Positions 7,791-15,424 of a DNA stretch of 19,924 nt are shown here, one piece after another. A program made the translations under genes and the position numbers. The stretch spans positions 1 to 19,924 of the forward strand of contig VAYC01000056.1 in the NCBI GenBank assembly GCA_005885025.1. The letters are read 5' to 3'. The notes beneath the pieces were generated by a model. It was not told the DNA's origin and made no database searches. It was given only the letters and a program-made list of their open reading frames with translations. This DNA is from Actinomycetota bacterium. GTDB taxonomy: Bacteria > Actinomycetota > UBA4738. Each line of letters starts with the position of its first letter. The first letter of the stretch is position 1.

Positions 7791-8570
7791 TCATCCGACG
7801 CCCGCGACATGGAGGAGCCGGCCGATCCCGTAGGCGACAGCCACGCCCACCGTCGCCATGGCCACCAGCTCGAGGCCTGCTCGAGCCGGGCGCTCGCCCG
7901 TGAACCGGGTGCGGATGGCCCCAGCAACGACGAGGGCAGCCGCAGTCACGACGAAGCTCACCGACAGCGCGGCTACGCCGGAGCCGAACACGAACGGGAT
8001 GACCGGGACTGTCCCGCCGATCAGAAAGGCCACGAAGACCGTGAGGGCGGCGCCCAGAGGCTGACCGAAGCCTTGGGACAGCCCCAACTCCTCCTGCATC
8101 ATCACCCGGAGCCACACCTTGGGGTCCGATGTGATGGTGTCCACGACCATCTCCAGGGTCTCGCCCCGAAAGCCGCGTCCGCGATAGACCTCCCGGATCT
8201 CTTCCCGCTCGACGTCGGGGAGCTCGCGCATCTCTCGGAGCTCTCGCTGGAGCTCTTTCAGGAAGTACGCGCGATAGGCTCGGGCCGAGACGAAGGCCCC
8301 CACGCCCATGCTGATCGCCCCTGCCACGAGCGCTGAGACGCCGGCGAGGAGGACCACGTTTCCCTTGGCCGCACCGGCCACGCCCGCAATCAGCGTCAGA
8401 ACGGAAACCAGCCCATCGTTGGCCCCGAGAGTGGCGTCCCGGATCCAGCTCCCTTCCACCTTGTGGGCGGTGGGATCGAGCTCGATGGCATAGTCGGGCC
8501 CGAACTCCTCGAGGGTCTGGGGGACCTCCTGGACGCGGCGTTCCAAGCCATGAAGGTCGCCCGGAACCAT
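7791..8570 (-). CDS. VIT1/CCC1-family iron/manganese transporter
   Basis: 259 residues from ATG 8570. The family exports or sequesters Fe(II)/Mn(II) in exchange for protons. The signature GSWIRDATLGANDGL opens the first membrane helix. LVAGAISMGVGAFVSARAYRAYF is split across helix 2 and the Glu-rich cytoplasmic segment (KELQRELREM, then VEREEIREVY and MMQEELGL), which in plant VIT1 binds metal. Three more hydrophobic helices follow, five in all. The start is uncertain: ATG 8570 has GGGAGGG directly abutting it, too close for a normal site; GTG 8591 and GTG 8648 are alternatives that only add N-terminal residues. It ends about 105 bases before sufB on the same strand and could be co-transcribed, tying iron handling to Fe-S assembly. 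Confidence 0.85.
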   Translation of the reverse strand: MVPGDLHGLERRVQEVPQTLEEFGPDYAIELDPTAHKVEGSWIRDATLGANDGLVSVLTLIAGVAGAAKGNVVLLAGVSALVAGAISMGVGAFVSARAYRAYFLKELQRELREMRELPDVEREEIREVYRGRGFRGETLEMVVDTITSDPKVWLRVMMQEELGLSQGFGQPLGAALTVFVAFLIGGTVPVIPFVFGSGVAALSVSFVVTAAALVVAGAIRTRFTGERPARAGLELVAMATVGVAVAYGIGRLLHVAGVG

Positions 8571-8701
8571 CCCTCCCTCGTCCGAGCTCACAGCCCAGAG
8601 CCTACCGCGACGCTCCGAGCGCCTCGGCCCGTTCCCTCCAGGCTTCACCCTTCCGCTTGTGTACCCGATACAAGGGAGAGAAGCAGCTTCGGAGCGTGGA
8701 C

Positions 8702-11700
8702 ATGCACAACCTGACCGAGCGCGGGCCTCCCCCCGCGTCCTCGAATCCTGCCTCTGACCAGCGTTCGCTGGTCGAGAGCGCCACCGACGCCATCTTCACG
8801 ATCCGGACAGATGGCACCCTCGGGTCGCTCAACCCCGCCTTCGGAGCCATCACGGGTTGGCCTGGCGACGAGTGGCTGGGTAAACCCTTCCACCCGCTCG
8901 TCCACCCGGAGGACCTCCCGCTGGCCATGGATCTCCTGGCACGAGCTCTGGACGGCGAGCCCATCCCCGCCTTCGAGCTCCGCATCCTGGCCAGCTCGGG
9001 CGAGTATCTGACCGCCGAGATCACGGCGAGCCCGCTGCAGGAAGGCGGACGAGTGGTGGGCGTCATGGGCATCGGCCGAGACGTCACCGAGCGGAAGCGT
9101 GCCCAGCGAGACCTGCACCGGCGGGGCGGGATCCTCGAGGCCGTGACGTTCGCTGCGGAGCGGTTCGTCGGCGGAGGGTCGTGGCGGGATTCCATCGACG
9201 TGGTGTTGCAACGCCTGGGAGAGGCCGCCGAAGCCGACTGGGTTGCCCTGTCCCAGAAACACTTGGCCGAGGACGGCGACTTCCAATCGAGGATCTGCTA
9301 CGAGTGGGCCCGGCCCGAGATTCCGTCGAAGATGGAGGTTCGCTTCCTCCTCAATGCCCCGTTCGCCGGTTCGGGCCTGGATCATTGGCCCGGAGTCTTC
9401 ATGCAAGGAGGCATCCTCCACGGACACGTCCGGGACTTGCCGGAGGAGGAGCGTCCCTTGATGGAATCGAACGACGTGCGATCGTTCGCGGTCGTTCCAG
9501 TGTTCGCCGGTGAGGAATGGTGGGGCAACCTCGGGCTCGCTGCCTGCCACGAGGAGCGATCCTGGTCGGCGGCTGAGGTCGACGCCCTGCGGGCCGCGGC
9601 CGGCCTGGTCGGTGCGTCCATCAAGCAGGAGCGCGGGGAGGTCGCGCTGCGGGAGACCGAGGAGCGCTACCGGCGGCTGGTGGAGCTCTCGCCTGACGCC
9701 ATCGTCGTGCACAGCGAGGGGCGTTTCGTGTTCGCCAACTCGGCAGCGGCTCGGCTCTTCGGTGCAGAGACCCCCGATGGGTTGATCGGCCGTGCGGTCC
9801 TGGAGGTCGTCCACCCCGACTACTGGGACACCGTGACCCAGCGGATCCAGCAGGAGACGGTGGAGGGCCAGCCGGTACCGCTCATCGAGGAGAAGTTCGT
9901 CCGGCTGGACGGCGCCGTGATCGACGTGGAAGTCGCGGGGATCCCCCTCACGTACGCGGGGAGGCCGGCGGGCCAGATCGTCGTGCGGGACATCACCGAC
10001 CGCAAGCGAGTAGAAGCTGACCTCCGCCAGCGCAACGAGTATCTCTCGGCGTTGCACGACACCGCCCTGGGCCTGATGAACCGGCTCGACCTGCGGGACG
10101 TCCTGGAGGCCATCGTGAGCCGTGCCGCAGCCCTGGTGGGAACGGGAGAGGGGTGCATCTACCTGGTCCATCCGCTCAAGGGCGAGCTGGAGTTGCACGT
10201 CGGGCTCGGTGCTTTCCGCGACCGGATCGGCGAATGCGTGCGTCTCGGGGAAGGACTCGCAGGCAGGGTGTGGGAGCACGGCGAGCCGCTTCTGGTCGAG
10301 GACTACGCCAGGTGGGAGGGACGTCAGCAGGATGAGGCCGACCTGCACGCAGGACTCGCCGCTCCGCTCAAGTCGGGCGGCCAGGTCCTCGGGGTCATCG
10401 GGGTGGCCCACACCCAGGAAGGGCGGATGTTCACCGAGGAAGACGTCGCCCTGATCGACCGTTTCGCCAAACTCGCCTCCATCGCCCTGGACAACGCGAG
10501 GCTGTACTCGCAGGCACAGGAACAGCTCGCCCAGCGGGAGCAGGCCGAGCACCAGCTGCGCCGGGCGGAGGATCAATTCCGGAACCTCGTCGAACGGATC
10601 CCCGCCATCACCTACACCGCGGAGTTCGGCGAGACCGCCCCCTGGCTCTACGTGAGCCCCCAGATCGAAGGCATCCTGGGCTTCACGCCGGACGAGTGGA
10701 TGGCCCGCCCCAACCTGTGGTCCCGCCAGCTGCATCCCGACGACCGAGAGCGCGTCATGGTCGAGGAGGAGCGAAGCCATGATACCGGTGAGCCGATGCT
10801 CTGCGAGTACCGGTTGTTCGCGAAGGACGGCCACGTCGTATGGATCCGAGACGAATCTGTGGTCGTCCACGGGACGGCCGGCAGCGAGATGCTGCAGGGC
10901 GTGATCTTCGATATCACCCAGCGAAAGCAGGCCGAGGAGCAGCTGCGCGAGGCCGAGGCCCGGTACCGCACACTGGTCGAGCAGATCCCGGCGGTCACCT
11001 ATATCGATTCGTACGACGGCATCGAGCGGGGGCAGTACCGCACGATGTACGTGAGCCCGCAGATCGAAGAGATGCTCGGGTACTCGCCCGACGAGTTCAT
11101 GGCCCGTCCGGACCTCTGGCCTACGCTGATCCACCCGGAGGATCGAGACGCTGTGCTGGCCACGGACGCCCATCACTACCAGACTGGGGAGCCGCTCACG
11201 CAGGAGTACCGACTGATCGACCGGGAAGAACGGGTCCACTGGGTGCTGGACAAGGCCGTGGCCATCCGAGACGAGAGCGGCCGCCTCCGCTTCTCGCAGG
11301 GGATGCTCTACGACATCACCGATCGCAAGCGGATGGAGGACGACCTGGGACGAGCCCTGGCCGTGGAGCGGGAGGCGGGCGAGCGCCTCCGGGCCCTCGA
11401 TGAGCTCAAGAACACGTTCCTGCACGCGGTGTCCCACGAGCTTCGAACGCCGCTGGCCGCGGTCCTCGGCTTCGCGCTCACACTGCAGCGAGAGGAGGTC
11501 GAACTCGACGCCAAGGAGCGTCTGGAGATCGTCCACCGGCTCGCTGCCAACGCTCGCAAGCTCGACCAGTTGCTCTCGGACCTGCTCGACCTGGACCGGC
11601 TGGACCGGGGGATCATGGAGCCACGCCGGCGCCCCACGGACGTGGCGGCCCTCGTCCGGCGCACCGTCGAGAGCTCGGAAGTCCTGGGGACCCGCCCGGT

Positions 11701-12073
11701 GCGGGTCGAGGCCCAGCTCGTTGTGGCACCGATCGACGGCCCCAAAGTGGAACGCATCGTGGAGAACCTGCTGGCCAACGCGGCGCGTCACACACCGCCG
11801 GGCAGCTCCGTCTGGGTCCGGGTCGATCCCCACGAAGGCGGGGTGCTGATCGTGGTCGAGGACGACGGAACCGGCGTGCCGGAACACCTTCGAGAGACGG
11901 TCTTCGAGCCCTTCCGTCAGGGGCCACAGACACGTCCGCACGCCCCCGGCGTGGGCATCGGACTCTCGCTGGTGGCCAGGTTCGCCGAGCTGCACGGGGG
12001 CAAGGCATGGGTGGAGGAACGCCCGGGCGGCGGGGCGTCCTTCAAGGTCTTCCTGCCCGGCGGTCCGGCCTAG
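8702..12073 (+). CDS. Soluble multi-PAS/GAF hybrid-free sensor histidine kinase
   Basis: 1123 residues with no membrane segment. Approximate domain order: PAS (20-140), GAF (144-313), PAS (318-440), GAF (443-601), a coiled linker, PAS (620-746), PAS (748-880), HisKA dimerisation domain (897-963) and HATPase_c (1013-1120). The phosphorylated His is His912 in VSHELRTPLAAV. The ATPase boxes are all present: N box NLLANAARHT, G1 DDGTGVP, F box FEPF, G2 GVGIGLSLV. PAS domains 3 and 4 resemble each other closely (YVSPQIEGILGFTPDEWMAR against YVSPQIEEMLGYSPDEFMAR), pointing to internal duplication. No receiver domain is attached. ATG 8702 is chosen because GGAG lies seven bases before it; TTG 8657 is possible. 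The ligand is unknown. It is divergent from the VIT1-type gene. Confidence 0.93.
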   Translation: MHNLTERGPPPASSNPASDQRSLVESATDAIFTIRTDGTLGSLNPAFGAITGWPGDEWLGKPFHPLVHPEDLPLAMDLLARALDGEPIPAFELRILASSGEYLTAEITASPLQEGGRVVGVMGIGRDVTERKRAQRDLHRRGGILEAVTFAAERFVGGGSWRDSIDVVLQRLGEAAEADWVALSQKHLAEDGDFQSRICYEWARPEIPSKMEVRFLLNAPFAGSGLDHWPGVFMQGGILHGHVRDLPEEERPLMESNDVRSFAVVPVFAGEEWWGNLGLAACHEERSWSAAEVDALRAAAGLVGASIKQERGEVALRETEERYRRLVELSPDAIVVHSEGRFVFANSAAARLFGAETPDGLIGRAVLEVVHPDYWDTVTQRIQQETVEGQPVPLIEEKFVRLDGAVIDVEVAGIPLTYAGRPAGQIVVRDITDRKRVEADLRQRNEYLSALHDTALGLMNRLDLRDVLEAIVSRAAALVGTGEGCIYLVHPLKGELELHVGLGAFRDRIGECVRLGEGLAGRVWEHGEPLLVEDYARWEGRQQDEADLHAGLAAPLKSGGQVLGVIGVAHTQEGRMFTEEDVALIDRFAKLASIALDNARLYSQAQEQLAQREQAEHQLRRAEDQFRNLVERIPAITYTAEFGETAPWLYVSPQIEGILGFTPDEWMARPNLWSRQLHPDDRERVMVEEERSHDTGEPMLCEYRLFAKDGHVVWIRDESVVVHGTAGSEMLQGVIFDITQRKQAEEQLREAEARYRTLVEQIPAVTYIDSYDGIERGQYRTMYVSPQIEEMLGYSPDEFMARPDLWPTLIHPEDRDAVLATDAHHYQTGEPLTQEYRLIDREERVHWVLDKAVAIRDESGRLRFSQGMLYDITDRKRMEDDLGRALAVEREAGERLRALDELKNTFLHAVSHELRTPLAAVLGFALTLQREEVELDAKERLEIVHRLAANARKLDQLLSDLLDLDRLDRGIMEPRRRPTDVAALVRRTVESSEVLGTRPVRVEAQLVVAPIDGPKVERIVENLLANAARHTPPGSSVWVRVDPHEGGVLIVVEDDGTGVPEHLRETVFEPFRQGPQTRPHAPGVGIGLSLVARFAELHGGKAWVEERPGGGASFKVFLPGGPA

Positions 12074-12919
12074 CTATTTCTCGACCGGCGCTCCGACCAG
12101 TGAGCCGTATTCGGTCCAGCTCCCGTCGTAGTTCTTGACGTCGTCGTACCCGAGGAGCTCGTTCAGGGCGAACCACGTGTGGGAGGAGCGCTCTCCGATG
12201 CGGCAATACGCGATGACCTCCTGGATCGCGGTCACCCCGGCTCCCTCGTACAGCGACTTGAGCTCGTCGGCGGACTTGAACGTGCCATCCTCGTTGGCCG
12301 CCTTGGCCCAGGGGATGTTGGCCGCCCCGGGGATGTGGCCTGGCACCTGGGCCTGCTCTTGCGGCAGGTGATCAGGCGCGAGCTTCTCCCCCCGGTATTC
12401 CTCCGGGCTTCGCACGTCGACGAAGTTCGTCTTCCCGGCCGTCACCTTGTCCAGGACCTCGTTGCGAAAGGCTCTGATGTCGCCCCGCACGGGATTCTCG
12501 ATCGAGACGGTGGTGGGCTTGAAGCTCGGTACGTCCTGCGTGAGCATGCGGCTCTCCAGCTCCCACTTCTTCCGGCCTCCGTTGAGCAGCTTCACGGGGC
12601 CGAACCCGAGGTATTTGAGGAGCCAGTAGGCGTACGCCGCAAACCAGTTGTTGTTGCCGCCGTACAGGACGACCGTGGTGTCCTCCCCCACGCCGGCCCG
12701 ACCGAGCAGCTTCGACAGGCCAGCCTGATCCACGTAGTCGCGGCCCACGGGGGCGTGGAGGTCCTTGAACCAGTTCCACCCGATCGAGTTCGGGATGTGT
12801 CCTTTCTCGTAGGCCGTCGTGTCCTCGTCGACCTCGATGATCCGGATGTTCGGGTCCTTCAGCTTGCCTTCCAGCCAATCGGTCTCGACCAGCGCATCGG
12901 GATTGGCGTACTTGCCCAC
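12074..12919 (-). CDS. Thiosulfate sulfurtransferase (rhodanese), CysA2/CysA3-like
   Basis: 281 residues with two rhodanese domains. The inactive N-terminal domain carries the CH2A-like GHIPNSIGWNW and the conserved VVLYGGNNNWFAAYAYW. The C-terminal domain has FVDVRSPEEYRGE, a GHIPGAANIPWAKA stretch and the active-site loop YCRIGERSSHTWF with the catalytic Cys, then NYDGSWTEYGSLVG. These runs are almost those of Mycobacterium tuberculosis CysA2/CysA3 as I remember them. It moves sulfane sulfur from thiosulfate to cyanide or thiol acceptors. GTG 12919 is preferred, with AGAGGG upstream; GTG 12928 would add three residues. Its stop abuts the histidine kinase stop in the palindrome TAGCTA (12071-12076). 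A role in supplying sulfur to the SUF or SufT proteins is possible but unproven. Confidence 0.93.
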   Translation of the reverse strand: MGKYANPDALVETDWLEGKLKDPNIRIIEVDEDTTAYEKGHIPNSIGWNWFKDLHAPVGRDYVDQAGLSKLLGRAGVGEDTTVVLYGGNNNWFAAYAYWLLKYLGFGPVKLLNGGRKKWELESRMLTQDVPSFKPTTVSIENPVRGDIRAFRNEVLDKVTAGKTNFVDVRSPEEYRGEKLAPDHLPQEQAQVPGHIPGAANIPWAKAANEDGTFKSADELKSLYEGAGVTAIQEVIAYCRIGERSSHTWFALNELLGYDDVKNYDGSWTEYGSLVGAPVEK

Positions 12920-12989
12920 GGCACACACCCCTCTCGCTCGGGGCCCCCGCGCGACTCCCCGCGGGGGAAATCCGATTCAGCAGATGGGA

Positions 12990-13019
12990 ATTATGAACGG
13001 GGGTCAGAATCAGGTGCAA
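12990..13019 (-). promoter_or_regulatory. Candidate promoter of the thiosulfate sulfurtransferase gene
   Basis: On the minus strand TTGCAC (13019-13014) is followed after 18 bases by CATAAT (12995-12990), a five-of-six match to TATAAT. A leader of about 65 bases would result. It contains a GC-rich inverted repeat, CCCCCGCG with CGCGGGGG, around 12945-12970. Confidence 0.4.
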
Positions 13020-13035
13020 GCCGAAGGGTTCGGCT
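13019..13035 (-). terminator. Weak hairpin after the sufT-like gene
   Basis: AGCCGAA-GGG-TTCGGCT forms a perfect 7-bp stem ten bases beyond the stop of the DUF59 gene. No T-run follows on the minus strand, so termination would be incomplete or factor-dependent. It overlaps the -35 of the candidate promoter for the next gene. Confidence 0.3.
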
Positions 13036-13044
13036 CCCGAGGGC

Positions 13045-13401
13045 CTAGAAGAAGCCCAGGGCGGCCTTGGCTTCCTCCGACATCATCTCGGGGGTCCACG
13101 GAGGTCGCAGCACCATCTCGGCCTCCACGTGCTCGATGCCCTCGACTCCGGACAGGAACCGCTGCATCTCCGCCTCGATCAGCGGACCGATCGGGCAACC
13201 CATGGTTGTCAGCGTGTAGGTCACATGAACGGTGCCGCGCTCGACCTGGACCCCGTAGACCAGTCCCAGGTCGACGATATTGATGCCGAGTTCGGGGTCG
13301 TGGACGTTCTTCAGGACCTCGAGGACCTGCTCCTTGAGGGTCGTGGGATCGCTCGTTGCCTCCCCGGCCGCACCGTTCCCCTGTTGCTGAGCTTCACTCA
13401 T
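13045..13401 (-). CDS. sufT: SufT-like DUF59/MIP18-family Fe-S assembly protein
   Basis: 118 residues: a polar, disordered N-terminus (about 22 residues rich in Gln, Gly and Ala) followed by a DUF59 domain. The family marks are NVHDPELGINIVDLGLVY (from about residue 32), TLTTMGCPIGP with the conserved Cys, and the C-terminal PPWTPEMMSEEAK. In actinobacteria SufT is usually the last gene of the suf operon and helps cluster maturation or transfer; here it stands alone, 12 kb from sufU. A PaaD-type reading is less likely because no phenylacetate genes are near. ATG 13401 has GGGAG nine bases upstream; the in-frame ATG 13410 touches that motif and is less suitable. Confidence 0.9.
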   Translation of the reverse strand: MSEAQQQGNGAAGEATSDPTTLKEQVLEVLKNVHDPELGINIVDLGLVYGVQVERGTVHVTYTLTTMGCPIGPLIEAEMQRFLSGVEGIEHVEAEMVLRPPWTPEMMSEEAKAALGFF

Positions 13402-13488
13402 CGGCGCCATCTCCCGGACTATTCTAGGCGGCGACGGCAAAACGGCGACCGGGCACACGCCTGCGAACCGCGCCCTGGGGGGGCCGAC

Positions 13489-14115
13489 ATGCGGGTAATG
13501 ATCGTGGACGACCACCCCGTCACCAGAGACGGACTCCGGTCCGCGCTCATGTCATCCGGTGAAGTGGAGATCGTGGGAGAGGCGGCCAGCGGTGAGCAGG
13601 CCGTGCAGGCGGTCAAGGAGGTCGCGCCCGAGGTCATCTTCATGGACGTCCGCATGCCCGGGATCAGCGGGATCGAAGCGACGCGGCAGATCATGAGCAT
13701 CGCCCCGGAGACGAAGGTCATCCTGTTCACCGTGGAGGAGTCTCGAGCGGCGCTGGCCGACGCCATGCGGGCGGGGGTGTCCGGGTATCTCTTGAAAGAC
13801 GTCAGCGCCGATGAGCTGGTCCAGGCCGCCAAGCTGGCCATGGAGGGCAAGGCGGTGATCCATCCCACGCTGACCCGCGCCTTCATCGAGGAGGCGCAGT
13901 ACGTGGACCACCGTACCGATACCCCGCTGTCGCGACGCGAGTCCCAGATCCTGCAGAAGGTGGCATACGGGGCCACCACCAAAGAGGTCGCCCACGACTT
14001 GGGGATTTCACCGCATACGGTCAAGACGCACCTCGAACGCATCTTCGAGAAGCTCGGCGCCAACGACCGCGCTCAGGCGGTGGCGATCGCTCTTCGTAAG
14101 GGACTCGTCGACTAG
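13489..14115 (+). CDS. NarL/FixJ-family response regulator
   Basis: 208 residues. The receiver domain (1-120) has the acidic pair Asp7/Asp8, the phosphoacceptor Asp53 in FMDVRMPGISG, Thr81 and the conserved Lys103 in YLLKDVS. The LuxR-type helix-turn-helix (about 145-205) reads LSRRESQILQKVAYG, then ISPHTVKTHLERIFEKLGA. It should bind DNA as a dimer when phosphorylated. No kinase is adjacent: the histidine kinase ending at 12073 is of the HisKA type, whereas NarL-type regulators normally pair with HisKA_3 kinases. The pairing is therefore open. It is divergent from the sufT-like gene, with 87 bp between the starts, so mutual or autoregulation is possible. Its end is 21 bases from the btuD stop, convergent. 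Confidence 0.93.
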   Translation: MRVMIVDDHPVTRDGLRSALMSSGEVEIVGEAASGEQAVQAVKEVAPEVIFMDVRMPGISGIEATRQIMSIAPETKVILFTVEESRAALADAMRAGVSGYLLKDVSADELVQAAKLAMEGKAVIHPTLTRAFIEEAQYVDHRTDTPLSRRESQILQKVAYGATTKEVAHDLGISPHTVKTHLERIFEKLGANDRAQAVAIALRKGLVD

Positions 14116-14136
14116 CCGCACCTGCAGAGCATTGGT

Positions 14137-15408
14137 CTAGCTCGCGACCCGCCCCGTGAGGAGGGCTTGGAGCTCTTCACTCGAGCCAACGATGGTGGCG
14201 GCTGCTGCGAGCGCGCGCCACAGGCCGGTGGCCTCCCCACCGGTGAAGTCCCGTTCCCGGATCGGCACTTGCTCGATCAACACGGTTCGCACTCCGGAGC
14301 GAACCGCCTCGAGCGCCAGACGCACGTTCTCCAGGTTGCCGCGCCCGATGGGTGCGTCGCACACGACGAGAAGCAACGCACCCTGCACCAGCTCCCGGCA
14401 GTCGGCGGCGCTTCGTTCGTCGATCTCGGAGAAGGGAGGGACGGTGACCCGAATGAGGTTGAGGCGCTCGGCAACAGCCTGATCGGTGTCGCCCGCGTGC
14501 AGAACGCCAGCGCTGACCTCGAACCCGAGCTCCGCCAACAGCCGCATGGCTCCCGCCCCCCGGCCGGCTCCCCCGATGACGTGGGCCCGGGGAGCCGAGC
14601 CGCTGAGCGGGTCCAGAGCCACCGGCGGAGAGACCACCACCGAAGGACGCCCGGCGGCTCCGGCCGGCGATACCTCGGCCTCTACCCCGAACACATCTCG
14701 CATGAGGTCTCGAGTGATCACGGTCCCCGGTGAACCTGCCGCCATCACTCGACCGCCCGCCAGCGCGTAGATGCGGTCGCAGTAGGCGGACGCGAGGTTC
14801 AGGTCGTGGAAGATGGCCAGCACGGCTCTCCCCTGGTCCCGGGCCAGGTTCCTCACCAACGTGAGGATGTCCACGACGTGGCGGATGTCCAGGTGGGTGG
14901 TCGGTTCGTCGAGCAGCAGGACGGGCGTGTCCTGCGCCAGTGCCTGGGCCAGTACGACTCGCTGGCGTTCGCCGCCGGAAAGTTCGTCGATGGGCCGATC
15001 GGCCAGGTGCTGCACGTTCGCCGCCGCCATGGCCCGCCGCGCCTGCGCCCAGTCCTCGGGCCGCCCTCCGCCCCACGCCGACAGATAAGGAGAACGGCCC
15101 ATCAGCACCATCTCGAGCACGGAGTACGAGAAGGCCGGGGCGGTCTCCTGCGGCACCACGGCGACCAGCCGCGCCGCGCGCTTCGCTGAGACCCGGCAGG
15201 GGTCGATGCCCGCGAGGCGCACCGTGCCGGCCCGCGGAGCGAGACCCCGAGCGGCCACTCGGATCAGCGTGGTCTTGCCGGACCCGTTGGGGCCGATCAG
15301 CCCGGTCACGTTGCCAGGCCTGGCCTCAAGGTGCAGGTCGTGCACGACCGCCGCCGAACCGTAGCCGGCCGTCACTCCTTCGAGGATGAGCCCGTCGTGC
15401 AGCGTCAC
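14137..15408 (-). CDS. btuD: BtuD-like cobalamin ABC transporter ATPase with an extra C-terminal domain
   Basis: 423 residues, well above the roughly 250-270 of plain BtuD/FecE ATPases. The N-terminal ABC domain (1-255) has Walker A GPNGSGKT (39-46), Q-loop Gln87, signature LSGGERQRV (143-151), Walker B VLLLDE (163-168) and switch His201. Residues about 272-423 form a second domain: HVIGGAGRGAGAMRLLAELG, then GVLHAGDTDQAVAE, PPFSEID, and DAPIGRGNLENVRLALEA. I recall this extension from other BtuD-type ATPases but know no function for it; its glycine-rich start resembles a nucleotide-binding strand-loop-helix. GTG 15408 is chosen for the GGCGGA upstream; GTG 15438 is also possible. The last gene of the operon, next to btuC. 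Confidence 0.88.
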   Translation of the reverse strand: MTLHDGLILEGVTAGYGSAAVVHDLHLEARPGNVTGLIGPNGSGKTTLIRVAARGLAPRAGTVRLAGIDPCRVSAKRAARLVAVVPQETAPAFSYSVLEMVLMGRSPYLSAWGGGRPEDWAQARRAMAAANVQHLADRPIDELSGGERQRVVLAQALAQDTPVLLLDEPTTHLDIRHVVDILTLVRNLARDQGRAVLAIFHDLNLASAYCDRIYALAGGRVMAAGSPGTVITRDLMRDVFGVEAEVSPAGAAGRPSVVVSPPVALDPLSGSAPRAHVIGGAGRGAGAMRLLAELGFEVSAGVLHAGDTDQAVAERLNLIRVTVPPFSEIDERSAADCRELVQGALLLVVCDAPIGRGNLENVRLALEAVRSGVRTVLIEQVPIRERDFTGGEATGLWRALAAAATIVGSSEELQALLTGRVAS

Positions 15409-15424
15409 CGGATCCGCCCGTTGC

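Noticed and set aside
6462..8336. A 624-codon plus-strand open frame opposite sufB and the VIT1-type gene
   Set aside because: It crosses two intact minus-strand genes and the intergenic region and has no domain features.
8645..11995. A 1116-codon open frame on the minus strand, opposite the histidine kinase
   Set aside because: It is an antisense shadow caused by high GC content. Its translation has no recognisable domain, while the plus strand encodes a complete kinase with all motifs.
12071..12076. TAGCTA palindrome between the kinase and the sulfurtransferase gene as a regulatory site
   Set aside because: It is simply two adjacent stop codons of convergent genes; the same is true of CTAG at 6273-6276.
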